Counted from the first letter of the stretch, positions 47,647 through 56,055 are shown. The stretch is 64,000 nucleotides of DNA from Winogradskyella sp. KYW1333 (GCF_003335675.1 NZ_QPHL01000017.1:636900-700899); one strand, 5' to 3'. Numbers and translations are program-made. Notes: generated from the sequence alone by a model not told the origin.

Positions 47647-48981
47647 ATGGAAAATCATAACATAGCGGTAGGATTAGATATTGGAACTACAAAAATTGTG
47701 GCCATGATTGGTCGCAAAAATGAATATGGTAAGCTTGAAATTCTCGGTGTAGGAAAATCCAAGAGCCTAGGTGTTCATCGTGGAGTAGTTAACAACATTA
47801 CACAAACAATACAATCTATACAACAGGCAACGCAAGAGGCTGAGGTTGCGGCAGGTGAGAAGATTGCTGATGTAACGGTAGGAATCGCTGGTCAGCATAT
47901 ACGAAGTTTACAACATAGTGATTACATCACACGTGCAAATTCAGAGGTTGTAATTGATGAAGCTGATATTGATCGATTAATAAATCAAGTTCACAAATTG
48001 GTAATGTTGCCTGGAGAAGAAATAATTCATGTACTGCCACAAGAATTCAAAGTTGATGGTCAAGCGGAAATAAAAGAACCTATCGGAATGTATGGTGGGA
48101 GATTAGAAGCCAACTTTCATGTAGTTGTTGGTCAGGTTTCATCAATAAGAAACATTGGAAGATGTATTAAAAGTTCTGGGTTACAGCTAGAGGGGATTAC
48201 TCTTGAGCCTTTAGCTTCTGCAAATGCAGTATTGAGTCAAGAAGAAAAAGAAGCTGGTGTTGCTTTAATTGATATTGGAGGTGGTACTACAGACCTTGCA
48301 GTCTTTAAAGATGGTATAATTAGACATACAGCGGTAATTCCTTTTGGAGGTAATGTGATTACTGAAGATATAAAAGAAGGCTGTTCAATAATTGAAAAAC
48401 AAGCAGAACTTTTGAAAATGAAATTTGGTTCTGCATGGCCAGGAGAAAATAAGGATAATGAAATTGTTTCAATACCGGGACTAAGAGGAAGAGAACCGAA
48501 GGAAATAACACTTAAAAATTTGTCTAAAATCATACACGCACGAGTCGTAGAGATTATAGAGCAAGTTTATGTTGAAATCAAAAATTACGGTCACGAAGAA
48601 CAGAAGAAAAAATTGATTGCAGGAATTGTTTTAACAGGTGGTGGAAGTCAGTTAAAACATTTAAAGCAATTAGTAGAATATATAACCGGTATGGATACCA
48701 GAATAGGTTATCCTAACGAGCATTTAGCAGGAGATAGCGACGATGATATAGCTAGTCCTTTGTTTGCTACTGCTGTTGGTTTAGTGATGGACGGCATTAA
48801 ACGTCAGGAGCGTAAACAAGCAGAAGATAATGAAGAAATTGATGTCTTACTATCTGAGGAATCAGAACAAGCAACTGAAAATGAAACATTAGCATCTAAA
48901 GAAGGAGTTGTTAAAGAAAGACGTTCGTTTTTAGATAAGTTAACCGACCGTGTTAAAGAGTTTTTAGATAACGCAGAATAA
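47647..48981 (+). CDS. ftsA: Cell division protein FtsA
   Basis: FtsA is the actin-like protein that tethers FtsZ to the membrane. The 444-residue product has the phosphate-1 motif VGLDIGTTKIVAMIG (about 8-22), the FtsA-specific 1C subdomain (about 85-165; GQAEIKEPIGMYGGRLEA), phosphate-2 VALIDIGGGTTDLAVF (about 204-219) and the adenosine motif GIVLTGGGSQLKHLKQL. The last 20 residues (SFLDKLTDRVKEFLDNAE) form the expected amphipathic membrane-targeting helix after an acidic linker (about 395-420). It starts three bases after the ftsQ stop and 49 bases before ftsZ. Confidence 0.96.
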   Translation: MENHNIAVGLDIGTTKIVAMIGRKNEYGKLEILGVGKSKSLGVHRGVVNNITQTIQSIQQATQEAEVAAGEKIADVTVGIAGQHIRSLQHSDYITRANSEVVIDEADIDRLINQVHKLVMLPGEEIIHVLPQEFKVDGQAEIKEPIGMYGGRLEANFHVVVGQVSSIRNIGRCIKSSGLQLEGITLEPLASANAVLSQEEKEAGVALIDIGGGTTDLAVFKDGIIRHTAVIPFGGNVITEDIKEGCSIIEKQAELLKMKFGSAWPGENKDNEIVSIPGLRGREPKEITLKNLSKIIHARVVEIIEQVYVEIKNYGHEEQKKKLIAGIVLTGGGSQLKHLKQLVEYITGMDTRIGYPNEHLAGDSDDDIASPLFATAVGLVMDGIKRQERKQAEDNEEIDVLLSEESEQATENETLASKEGVVKERRSFLDKLTDRVKEFLDNAE

Positions 48982-49030
48982 TAATAATAATTAATTAATC
49001 ATCATATAAAATCCCATAATCACAAGTAAT

Positions 49031-50965
49031 ATGACTAATAGCAACGAATTTGGAAATATCTCATTTGATTTACCTAAACATCAATCCAACGTTATTAAAG
49101 TAATTGGTGTTGGTGGAGGTGGTAGCAATGCCATTAATCACATGTTTCAGCAAGGAATCAAAGGGGTAGATTTCGTTATCTGTAATACAGATGCACAAGC
49201 ACTACAAAATAGTGGCGTTCCAAATAAAATTCAACTCGGAGTAAACTTAACCGAAGGATTAGGAGCAGGAGCAAATCCAGATGTAGGAGAACAGGCTGCA
49301 GTAGAAAGTCTTGAGGACATTCGTAGAATGTTAGATACAAATACCAAAATGGTATTTATAACAGCCGGAATGGGAGGTGGAACTGGAACTGGTGCCGCAC
49401 CAATCATAGCAAAAATGGCTAAAGAATTAGATATCTTAACTGTAGGTATCGTTACAATGCCATTTCAGTTTGAAGGTAAAATGCGTAATGAGCAGGCTCA
49501 AAGAGGGATTGAAAATTTGAGACAGCATGTTGATTCCTTAGTTGTAATAAATAATAATAAGTTACGTGAGGTTTATGGGAATTTAGGTTTCAAAGCTGGT
49601 TTCTCTAAAGCGGATGAAGTATTGTCAACTGCTTCAAGAGGTATTGCAGAGGTAATAACGCATCATTATACACAAAATATAGATTTACGTGATGCTAAAA
49701 CCGTTTTAAGTAATAGTGGTACAGCAATTATGGGATCAGCTGCTGCTTCAGGTCAAACAAGAGCACAAGAAGCCATAATGAAGGCGTTAGATTCTCCATT
49801 ATTGAATGACAATAAAATTACAGGAGCGAAAAATGTATTATTACTTATTGTTTCTGGATCTCAAGAAATCACAATAGATGAAATAGGAGAGATCAATGAC
49901 CATATTCAGAACGAAGCTGGACATGGTGCAAATATTATTATGGGCGTTGGTGAAGACGAATCATTACAAGAATCTATTTCTGTTACAATAATTGCGACAG
50001 GATTTAATATTGATCAACAAAATGAAATTTCGAATACAGAGGTAAAAAAAGTAATTCATGCTCTTGAGGAAACACCTATCGAAGAAATAAGTACATCTGA
50101 AAAGGAACCAGCCATCATAACACCTGATATAGTTTTGGAGGAAGATGCTACAACTCCAATTGTTCGTCACACGCTTATAGATGAGGATGAAGTAGAAAAT
50201 AATGCTTTTGGTGCTGAGGATCTAAATATGGATATAATTCCAACAACAGATTTATTAAAAAAGATGAATGTTGTATATGAAAAAGTGTTGGATAAAAAAC
50301 CGGTTGTAAATGAAGAAGAAGATTTTATCATTACTCCAATAGAAAATATTTCTGAGGAAATAATTGAAGAGCAAGAGGAGCAAATAACTTTAACTTTTGA
50401 TTTACCGTTATCTTCTAATCAACCAGATAAAATAGATGAACCTGGATCTAAAGAGGAGACAATTTTATTTAGTTTAGATGATGAGGTAAAGGAAATTGAT
50501 GTAAACGAACCTGTTGAATTAATATCTGTTACTGAAGTTAATGAAGATGGCGAGAAACGCTATGCATTAGATGATTTTGAAACATTTGAGTCTTCTATGA
50601 ATACTGAGACTAAAACTGCTGAAGTTAAGGAAGAGGTTGTTTTTGAGAAGAAAGTTTTGCCTGTTGAAGAATCAGAAGAAGTTATTGAGGAGGAGATTGA
50701 TCCAATGAATAGTCCAATTTCTGAACTTATAAAAGCACGCGCTGATGAGCGCAGACGTAAAATGAAAGATTTTAATTATAAATTCAACAATGCAAAAATA
50801 GATGAAATTGAAAAAGAGCCTGCTTATAAAAGACAGGGTGTGAATTTAGAAGATGTGCAACATTCTTCTGAAGATAATACTTCTAGAATGTCTATCGGGA
50901 CAGACGATAACGATGAAATTCAGTTAAGAAGTAATAATTCATTCCTGCACGATAACGTCGATTAA
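49031..50965 (+). CDS. ftsZ: Cell division protein FtsZ with long acidic linker
   Basis: FtsZ is the tubulin-like GTPase that forms the division ring. The GTPase core occupies about residues 18-330: IKVIGVGGGGSNAINHM, the signature loop AGMGGGTGTGAAPIIAKMAK (about 112-131) and NNNKLREVYGNLGF. It is 644 residues, far longer than the 350-400 of many FtsZ proteins. The excess is a Glu/Asp-rich, repeat-poor linker (about 345-570; SEEIIEEQEEQI, EESEEVIEEEID), then a basic patch (KARADERRRKMKDFNYKFNN) and the tail RSNNSFLHDNVD. That tail is not the proteobacterial DIPxFLR peptide. Long linkers are usual in Bacteroidota. A terminator follows and closes the cluster. Confidence 0.96.
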   Translation: MTNSNEFGNISFDLPKHQSNVIKVIGVGGGGSNAINHMFQQGIKGVDFVICNTDAQALQNSGVPNKIQLGVNLTEGLGAGANPDVGEQAAVESLEDIRRMLDTNTKMVFITAGMGGGTGTGAAPIIAKMAKELDILTVGIVTMPFQFEGKMRNEQAQRGIENLRQHVDSLVVINNNKLREVYGNLGFKAGFSKADEVLSTASRGIAEVITHHYTQNIDLRDAKTVLSNSGTAIMGSAAASGQTRAQEAIMKALDSPLLNDNKITGAKNVLLLIVSGSQEITIDEIGEINDHIQNEAGHGANIIMGVGEDESLQESISVTIIATGFNIDQQNEISNTEVKKVIHALEETPIEEISTSEKEPAIITPDIVLEEDATTPIVRHTLIDEDEVENNAFGAEDLNMDIIPTTDLLKKMNVVYEKVLDKKPVVNEEEDFIITPIENISEEIIEEQEEQITLTFDLPLSSNQPDKIDEPGSKEETILFSLDDEVKEIDVNEPVELISVTEVNEDGEKRYALDDFETFESSMNTETKTAEVKEEVVFEKKVLPVEESEEVIEEEIDPMNSPISELIKARADERRRKMKDFNYKFNNAKIDEIEKEPAYKRQGVNLEDVQHSSEDNTSRMSIGTDDNDEIQLRSNNSFLHDNVD

Positions 50966-51004
50966 TAGCAAATCAGATTAATGTGTTAACGCACCTAAGT
51001 CTAG

Positions 51005-51036
51005 CCCAAAAAGTCCCTCAGCTTTTTGGGTTTTTT
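51005..51036 (+). terminator. Terminator at the end of the dcw cluster
   Basis: CCCAAAAAG and CTTTTTGGG form a 9-bp stem around an 8-base loop, followed by six T. It lies 40 bases after the ftsZ stop and is the first clear terminator since the cluster began at mraZ. Confidence 0.9.
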
Positions 51037-51085
51037 CATTATATTTTTAAATAATATAGTAGCAGAAAAGAAGCTAAATCTTTAG

Positions 51086-51093
51086 TATCTTCG
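51086..51093 (+). promoter_or_regulatory. Putative -7 element for the YqeY-like gene
   Basis: TATCTTCG fits the TAnnTTCG variant and lies 23 bases before the ATG, just after the ftsZ terminator. No clear -33 element. Confidence 0.4.
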
Positions 51094-51115
51094 TATTCCA
51101 AAACGTTTTAAAATT

Positions 51116-51568
51116 ATGAGTTTACAAGACGATGTCATGACTGCTATGAAAAAGGCAATGAAAGAGAAAGATCAGACAGCTCTAGCGGCACTAAGAGCTA
51201 TTAAATCTGCGATATTATTAGAACAAACATCATCGGGAGGTAGTCAGGAATTAACCGAAGCGCAAGAGTTGAAGCTATTACAAAAGCTCGTAAAACAGCG
51301 TAAGGATAGTGCGGCAATTTATCTTGAACAAGATAGAAAGGATTTGGCATTGCCAGAAATAGACCAAGCAGAAGTTATAAGCCAATTTTTACCAGAAGCT
51401 TTAAGTGAGGAAGAAATAGAGAGAATAGTAGTAATGACTATTGATAAAATTGGGGCACAAGGAATGAAGGATATGGGTAAAGTAATGGGAATTGTAAACA
51501 AAGAATTGGCTGGTCGTGCTGATGGTAAAACCATTTCGACTATAGTAAAAGCTAAGCTAACTCATTAA
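51116..51568 (+). CDS. GatB/YqeY domain protein
   Basis: The 150-residue, soluble, helical protein matches the YqeY family: MSLQDDVMTAMKKAMKEKDQ, TALAALRAIKSAILLEQ, then a central ELKLLQKLVKQRKDSAAIYL (about 48-67), FLPEALSEEEIERIV and GMKDMGKVMGIVNKELAGRADG near the end. The domain is shared with the tail of the GatB amidotransferase subunit and is thought to touch tRNA, but the cellular role of stand-alone YqeY proteins is not settled. The gene sits just upstream of tRNA-Arg, ten bases from its 5' end, and may be cotranscribed with it. Confidence 0.92.
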   Translation: MSLQDDVMTAMKKAMKEKDQTALAALRAIKSAILLEQTSSGGSQELTEAQELKLLQKLVKQRKDSAAIYLEQDRKDLALPEIDQAEVISQFLPEALSEEEIERIVVMTIDKIGAQGMKDMGKVMGIVNKELAGRADGKTISTIVKAKLTH

Positions 51569-51578
51569 TATAAATTTA

Positions 51579-51652
51579 GGCCACGTAGCTCAGCTGAATA
51601 GAGCACTGGATTTCGGCTCCAGCGGTCGTAGGTTTGAATCCTACCGTGGTCA
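51579..51652 (+). tRNA. tRNA-Arg (anticodon TCG)
   Basis: The acceptor stem pairs GGCCACG with CGTGGTC (one G-T), with discriminator A. CCA is not encoded. The anticodon arm is CTGGA-TTTCGGC-TCCAG with TCG at positions 34-36, decoding CGA/CGN. The T-arm is GTAGG-TTTGAAT-CCTAC. The length is 74 nt. A minus-strand open frame across it is an antisense artefact. Confidence 0.95.
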
Positions 51653-51656
51653 CAGA

Positions 51657-51718
51657 TAAATACTTCAAAATAAAAAATGCCAAGCTCGCTTGAGCATTTT
51701 TTCTTTTGAAGTATTTTC
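51657..51718 (+). terminator. Long hairpin, probable terminator after tRNA-Arg
   Basis: AAATACTTCAAAA ... AAAAATGC pairs with GCATTTTTT ... TTTTGAAGTATTT around CAAG-CTCG-CTTG, with small bulges. The inner part (AATGCCAAG, loop, CTTGAGCATT, T run) is a normal terminator. The outer arms make it unusually long. Confidence 0.75.
51685..51717 (+). repeat. 33-bp direct repeat, copy 1
   Basis: The repeat starts CTCGCTTGAGCA and ends GAAGTATTTT. It is identical over all 33 bases to the copy at 51780-51812, and forms the right arm of the hairpin after tRNA-Arg. Confidence 0.9.
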
Positions 51719-51779
51719 AACATGGAGCGCAAGGGATGCGCAGCAATCCTCGCCCGTGTTGGGGAGGTTGTTCTGAGTT

Positions 51780-51812
51780 CTCGCTTGAGCATTTTTTCTT
51801 TTGAAGTATTTT
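51780..51812 (+). repeat. 33-bp direct repeat, copy 2
   Basis: Exact copy of 51685-51717, set 95 bases further on. Here the left arm of the hairpin is absent. The 62 bases between the copies are GC-richer than the surroundings and hold an imperfect palindrome around AAGGGATGCGCAGCAATCCT. Confidence 0.9.
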
Positions 51813-51986
51813 GAGAACGGATCGCCTAGGATGCAAGAGTAATTTTATGTGAAACAGATTGCTATGAAACTATATTCCAATTATAAAGTTGTAATCTAAT
51901 TACCTCTATTATATACAAAGTTTTCATCTGTTAAAACAGTTAAAAAATAAATAAACCTTATTTTTAAGCACTATTATAATATTAAA

Positions 51987-52934
51987 ATGAAAAGAATTTT
52001 AGTAACAGGTGGTGCCGGATTTGTTGGATCTCATCTTTGTGAACGATTGCTGAATGACGGCAATGAAGTTATTTGTTTAGATAATTATTTTACTGGCTCA
52101 AAGCGTAATATAGAACATTTAATGGATCATCATTATTTTGAATTGGTAAGACATGATATTACTAATCCATATATGATTGAGATTGATGAAATCTATAATT
52201 TTGCGTGTCCCGCTTCACCAATTCATTATCAATACAATCCTATAAAAACTACAAAGACATCTGTAATGGGAGCTATTAATATGCTAGGTCTTGCTAAACG
52301 TGTTAAGGCAAAAATATTACAAGCATCTACGAGCGAGGTATATGGAGACCCAACTGTTCATCCTCAAAAAGAATCGTATTGGGGTAATGTGAATCCAATT
52401 GGATTGAGGTCGTGCTATGATGAGGGTAAACGCTGTGCTGAGACTTTATTTATGGATTACCATATTCAAAATCAAGTAAAAATTAAAATCATTAGGATTT
52501 TTAACACCTATGGACCAAGGATGCATCCTAATGATGGAAGGGTAGTTTCCAATTTTATTGTACAAGCATTAAAAGATGAAGATATCACAATATTTGGTGA
52601 TGGATTGCAGACAAGAAGCTTTCAGTATGTAGATGATTTGGTTGAAGGTACTGTGAGGATGATGAATTCTAGAGATGGGTTTATAGGACCAGTTAATATT
52701 GGAAATCCAAATGAGTTTACAATGCTTCAATTGGCTCAAGAGGTTATTGATTTAACCGGCTCAAAATCAAAACTTACATTTAAACCCTTACCTCAAGATG
52801 ATCCAATGCAACGTCAACCAGATATAAGTTTAGCTTACAAGGAATTAATTGGATGGGAGCCCACAGTACAACTAAAGGAAGGGCTAAAACATACAATTGA
52901 GTATTTTGATAATCTTTTAACAGAAGGATATTAA
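51987..52934 (+). CDS. uxs: UDP-glucuronate decarboxylase (UDP-xylose synthase)
   Basis: A 315-residue short-chain dehydrogenase of the extended type. The NAD loop is [17 protein letters not shown] (about 5-21). [20 protein letters not shown] (about 111-130) has the Ser/Thr and Glu of the decarboxylase subgroup, and [16 protein letters not shown] (about 144-159) holds the catalytic YxxxK. Full-length conservation with UXS ([38 protein letters not shown]) favours UXS over plain epimerases. It turns UDP-glucuronate into UDP-xylose for surface or capsular glycans. It stands alone on the + strand beside a minus-strand accessory cluster with which it shares a bidirectional terminator. Confidence 0.9.
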   Translation: MKRILVTGGAGFVGSHLCERLLNDGNEVICLDNYFTGSKRNIEHLMDHHYFELVRHDITNPYMIEIDEIYNFACPASPIHYQYNPIKTTKTSVMGAINMLGLAKRVKAKILQASTSEVYGDPTVHPQKESYWGNVNPIGLRSCYDEGKRCAETLFMDYHIQNQVKIKIIRIFNTYGPRMHPNDGRVVSNFIVQALKDEDITIFGDGLQTRSFQYVDDLVEGTVRMMNSRDGFIGPVNIGNPNEFTMLQLAQEVIDLTGSKSKLTFKPLPQDDPMQRQPDISLAYKELIGWEPTVQLKEGLKHTIEYFDNLLTEGY

Positions 52935-52958
52935 AAGATTGTTCAGAAATAAAATAAC

Positions 52959-52984
52959 AAAAGTCTCCATATTAGGAGACTTTT
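52959..52984. terminator. Bidirectional terminator
   Basis: AAAAGTCTCC and GGAGACTTTT flank the loop ATATTA, with T-rich ends on both strands. It lies between the convergent decarboxylase gene and the outer-membrane protein gene. Confidence 0.9.
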
Positions 52985-53007
52985 CTATTTATAACATAGT
53001 AGTGCTT

Positions 53008-53571
53008 TTATAAAGCAATAAAGGCCTGTATATGGGTCTGGAAATGGTTGTTATCTAAACCACTCTGCGCATGATCTAACGCCATTTTACCAATAACCTG
53101 AGCCCTTATTCCTATGGTCTCTCTTCTATTTAACCAAAACAAAATACCCCCGCCAATATTGAATGAAACATTAGTGTTTTCAATACTAAAAAATCCTACA
53201 CCAGCATTAGCATAGAAATCTACCCATGTAGAGTTTGGGAAAATTTTATTGCCAAAATAATATTTTACGTGTGAATCAAAGGACGTATACGTATAGTCTT
53301 CAGTGAGGAGTTGGCCATCAATTTCATCGCCTTCAGCAAACTTATTAAAGGTAATAGATTGTTCTACTGCCAATCCTGAATCCCACATTAGTTCGCCAGC
53401 TAATGAGAAAGGAAGACCATTGGCCCAGTCACCAATACCATTTAGTGGTGATTTGGTGCCCTGACTGTTTATAGCGTTTAATCCTGCACTCAGAAACCAT
53501 TCCTTTTCGCCTCTTTGGCTAAAACCACTTAAGCTATAACAAATAAATAAGGCAAGAATAATATATCTCAT
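53008..53571 (-). CDS. Outer-membrane beta-barrel-like protein, paralog A
   Basis: Starting at the ATG at 53571 gives a signal peptide (MRYIILALFICYSLSGFSQ) and 187 residues; a TTG two codons earlier is also in frame. The body looks like an 8-strand OmpA/OprF-type barrel: EWFLSAGLNAINSQGTKSPL, SHVKYYFGNKIFP, VDFYANAGVGFF, NIGGGILFWLNRRETIGIRA. It is clearly paralogous to 63139-63711 (shared GxNAIN, THVKYYFG, YANAGxGFF, GGGILFWL, SGxDNNHF), so two copies lie at the two ends of the accessory region. It follows the nucleotidyltransferase gene by about 60 bases. No function is known to me; a surface partner of the peptide module is only a guess. Confidence 0.75.
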   Translation of the reverse strand: MRYIILALFICYSLSGFSQRGEKEWFLSAGLNAINSQGTKSPLNGIGDWANGLPFSLAGELMWDSGLAVEQSITFNKFAEGDEIDGQLLTEDYTYTSFDSHVKYYFGNKIFPNSTWVDFYANAGVGFFSIENTNVSFNIGGGILFWLNRRETIGIRAQVIGKMALDHAQSGLDNNHFQTHIQAFIAL

Positions 53572-53631
53572 TTTCAATTGGTATTAAATTACATGTAAAA
53601 ATAAACTTTATTAACAAACTTCTAATATTAG

Positions 53632-54690
53632 TTATAAAAACTTTTTACGCAATAGACTAAAAATACGGTGTCTGTCGTTCCAAGCATTAAGTCTATATTC
53701 ATACTTAGTAAAAAAAAGGTAAAGTTTGGAAAATAAAATTTTCACATAGTTGTATCTATTTAGAAATTTCAACCTGTATTTATACAATTTATTATTTTTA
53801 AGAAGAAAAAAGAAATATTTTTTCTGCCAATTTGATATATGCCCAGATCCAGGGAATTTTGTCTTAAAAAATAGGGTATGTAATTTTAGATAAGATTGGA
53901 TATATCTGTTACGCTTTTCGTTTTTGAGATTCAGAGATTTTAATTTTAAAACCTCAATATCGTAACTACATCTAAAATTTAATGTTTTATAAATATCACC
54001 CATATCATTTTTTTGAAAATTCAAAATACAATGGTTAAAAAGGGTATTAGAAGAGGGGATACAAAAACCATTATGAGTAGTTTTTGTATTTAGAATATCA
54101 GAAGTGCTTAAACCTTCAAAAGTATAATTAATAAAAAGCTTTCTATGAAGTTCAACAGCAGCAATATAATGAGTTGTTTTTAACCGTGGTAAATGCTTAT
54201 GCTCTACAAAGGTACTACCAAAGGTTTGTTCTGTAGCCTGGTATCCGTTATTTTGAAGCAGTTCAAATACCATATTGAGCTGTTTTTTATCTACGGCGAT
54301 ATCAATATCCCCTATCATACGCTCTGCAATATCTTCAAAATAATTCCCAACTAGAAGTGCAGTACCTTTAAGAAAACAATAATTGACATTATGAGCATCA
54401 AAAATTTTGACCAATTCGGAGGATTGCTTCAAGATGGCCTCATTTCTGTTTCGATTGAGACATGCTATTTCATTGAGATAGAATTGTAAGTCCTCCGGTA
54501 GCCGATTAAGTAATTTTTTATGTTTTAAACGGCAATAAATAGCGGGTAAAACTAGTTGTGCACTACCTACTTTAACAAGTGAGTCAAAATCTGTTGACTT
54601 ATGCTCTAAAACATGTTTTAAAAGTTCATCTTCAGAACTATAGCTCAAAATATTAGAAATCAGTCTGTATGTGTGCAGTACATTAGCCAT
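53632..54690 (-). CDS. Nucleotidyltransferase-family protein (NTP_transf_5-like)
   Basis: The 352-residue protein has the stand-alone nucleotidyltransferase core: NYCFLKGTALLVGNYFEDIA (about 103-122), MIGDIDIAVDKKQLNMVFEL (about 125-144, with the metal-binding GDIDI Asp pair), and AVELHRKLFINYTF (about 178-191). A basic helical C-terminus follows. This family occurs in lasso-peptide loci such as the paeninodin type beside HPr-kinase-like tailoring enzymes, and in exosortase-linked loci; its own reaction is not well established. Here it lies 29 bases downstream of just such an HPr-kinase-like gene, with a small peptide gene before that. I infer that it modifies the peptide or a carrier; direct evidence is lacking. 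Confidence 0.82.
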   Translation of the reverse strand: MANVLHTYRLISNILSYSSEDELLKHVLEHKSTDFDSLVKVGSAQLVLPAIYCRLKHKKLLNRLPEDLQFYLNEIACLNRNRNEAILKQSSELVKIFDAHNVNYCFLKGTALLVGNYFEDIAERMIGDIDIAVDKKQLNMVFELLQNNGYQATEQTFGSTFVEHKHLPRLKTTHYIAAVELHRKLFINYTFEGLSTSDILNTKTTHNGFCIPSSNTLFNHCILNFQKNDMGDIYKTLNFRCSYDIEVLKLKSLNLKNEKRNRYIQSYLKLHTLFFKTKFPGSGHISNWQKKYFFFLLKNNKLYKYRLKFLNRYNYVKILFSKLYLFFTKYEYRLNAWNDRHRIFSLLRKKFL

Positions 54691-54719
54691 TTGGTTTGTA
54701 AATATACTAATGTTGTAGG

Positions 54720-55853
54720 CTAATAATTAGCTTGCGTATTAAACACCTCTGAAATTAGGTCTAACATAGTATTATTTTCACTGTATGTCAATTTGTAAAA
54801 CTTCGTAGCACTTAACCAGTTTAAAAAAGATTGTGCATTTTTCTCATTATGCGAAAACCAAGATTCTGGTATTAAAGTTTGTAAAATTTCATCAATAGAT
54901 ATCTCCTTTAATTCTGATTCTGTATCTTTTTTGTAGTTCACAAGAATAACAGATTTACAAGGATAATAGTTTTTAGGTGGTTTCGGACAGCTGTGATATC
55001 TCAGTGGACCTTTAGATCTATTAAAATCTACAACAGGTATCGTATCAAAATCTTTAATAATTGGCCTTAATACGTTTGCTGCACCCTCTTTAATTGAAAT
55101 ACCGTTGGGATTATAATATATAGCTTTATTATCTGCAAGCATAGGTGAAACATCGTCAGCTAACAAATAATATCCATTAGCTACCAATAAACTGCTAATT
55201 GTACTTTTTCCGCTTCCTGAATTACCAATAAACAGTATCGATGTTTGGTTGTCTGTCACTGTAGATCCATGAAATGTCCCTATCCAATCCGATTCTTTTT
55301 TATGATGAATTTCATTTATAATGTGCATTACAAATTTGCCGCTTATAAAATGAAATTCATACTTAGGTCTTTCAACAAGGCACACCTCATTTTTAAAAAG
55401 ATAGAGTTTATTGTCTGCCAGGTAGATATCAAAAATAACCTTAGCCCCTTCAGACTCATCTACCTTAAAATTTTCTATTTGGGGGTGAACCAAGCTTTTT
55501 ACCCTCTCAGAATCATAATAGACTGTAATTGAAACACTATTTATAACATAATTAACTTTAATATTTCTATAACTACAATCTCGTTTTATGTGCAAGAGTC
55601 GCTTAGAGGTTGCATTAAAATTACAGGCTGTGAGATAGTCTTTAATCTTCTTTAGTGTAGCATCTTGATCACTTTGCGTGTGACCATTATGTATTATTTT
55701 TTGAAAGTCTATTGGTGATGTAGATCTAAAATATCTATCAAGTGTTTCCTTAAATTGGGTGTCAACGACACTGTAAGTGTTAGACTTTTCGTACCAAAGA
55801 ACCCAGTGTTTTCCAATACATATACTTAATTTTGGGGCCAGTGTACCATTCAA
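54720..55853 (-). CDS. HPr-kinase-like P-loop protein with possible PqqD-like N-terminus
   Basis: The 377-residue protein has an HprK-type kinase core: His in IGTFHGSTVT (about 195), Walker A FIGNSGSGKSTISSLL (about 208-223), and the acidic LLADDVSPM (about 230-238). Residues about 12-80 (ICIGKHWVLWYEKSNTYSVV onward, ending TLKKIKDYLTACN) have the layout of a PqqD-like peptide-binding domain; that is a pattern judgement, not a firm match. True HPr kinases work in carbon control, but HprK-like proteins of this build act as RiPP tailoring kinases in paeninodin-type loci. The start is TTG, since an in-frame TAA lies two codons upstream. It is 18 bases after the stop of a 53-codon peptide gene, so the two are likely coupled. 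Confidence 0.82.
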   Translation of the reverse strand: MNGTLAPKLSICIGKHWVLWYEKSNTYSVVDTQFKETLDRYFRSTSPIDFQKIIHNGHTQSDQDATLKKIKDYLTACNFNATSKRLLHIKRDCSYRNIKVNYVINSVSITVYYDSERVKSLVHPQIENFKVDESEGAKVIFDIYLADNKLYLFKNEVCLVERPKYEFHFISGKFVMHIINEIHHKKESDWIGTFHGSTVTDNQTSILFIGNSGSGKSTISSLLVANGYYLLADDVSPMLADNKAIYYNPNGISIKEGAANVLRPIIKDFDTIPVVDFNRSKGPLRYHSCPKPPKNYYPCKSVILVNYKKDTESELKEISIDEILQTLIPESWFSHNEKNAQSFLNWLSATKFYKLTYSENNTMLDLISEVFNTQANY

Positions 55854-55871
55854 AATTTATCAATAGTTATA

Positions 55872-56033
55872 TTAATCAAATGGATTTCCACCTGCATCTG
55901 GTGGAGAAGACGATTGTGCTTTAAGTGGATTTAAAATCACAAAAGTACCCACAGCTGTAAGTGCTGCATACTTCCCCATTTTCTTTATGGCCTCTTTGCG
56001 GTTGATTTTATCTGTATGGGTTTGCTTACTCAT
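55872..56033 (-). CDS. Candidate precursor peptide 1 (53 aa, C-terminal SPPDAGGNPFD)
   Basis: A 53-codon gene read directly from the sequence. The N-terminal part is charged (MSKQTHTDKINRKEAIKKMG), then comes a hydrophobic segment (KYAALTAVGTFVILNPLKAQ) and a short polar tail (SSSPPDAGGNPFD). The RKEAIKKMGKYAA stretch resembles a twin-arginine-type signal but has Arg-Lys, not Arg-Arg. If cleaved after KAQ or KA, a 13-14-residue peptide would be released. The sequence is strongly conserved with a second copy at 59501-59653, most of all in the tail. Both the repeat and the coding-like divergence support a real gene. It is followed after 18 bases by the HPr-kinase-like gene. I infer a secreted, possibly modified peptide. 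Confidence 0.8.
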   Translation of the reverse strand: MSKQTHTDKINRKEAIKKMGKYAALTAVGTFVILNPLKAQSSSPPDAGGNPFD

Positions 56034-56055
56034 TTGATAATTAAATATTTTTAAA

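Larger units (their letters stand above)
51653..51986. other. Gene-free spacer between tRNA-Arg and the decarboxylase gene
   Basis: It holds the hairpin, the two 33-bp repeats and a REP-like imperfect palindrome (about 51728-51755). A weaker echo, GGATCGCCTAGGATGC, follows copy 2 at about 51819. The last 130 bases are AT-rich; no convincing promoter consensus was found there, though one must serve the decarboxylase gene. Confidence 0.55.

Noticed and set aside
51565..51792. Minus-strand open frame of 75 codons with GRIQTYDRWSRNPVLYSAEL
   Set aside because: It is the antisense translation of tRNA-Arg and its flank, a well-known false gene pattern.
53632..56033. Lasso peptide gene cluster
   Set aside because: The HprK-like and nucleotidyltransferase genes suggest it, but no asparagine-synthetase-like cyclase, leader protease or ABC exporter is in the window, and the peptide tail lacks a normal lasso start.
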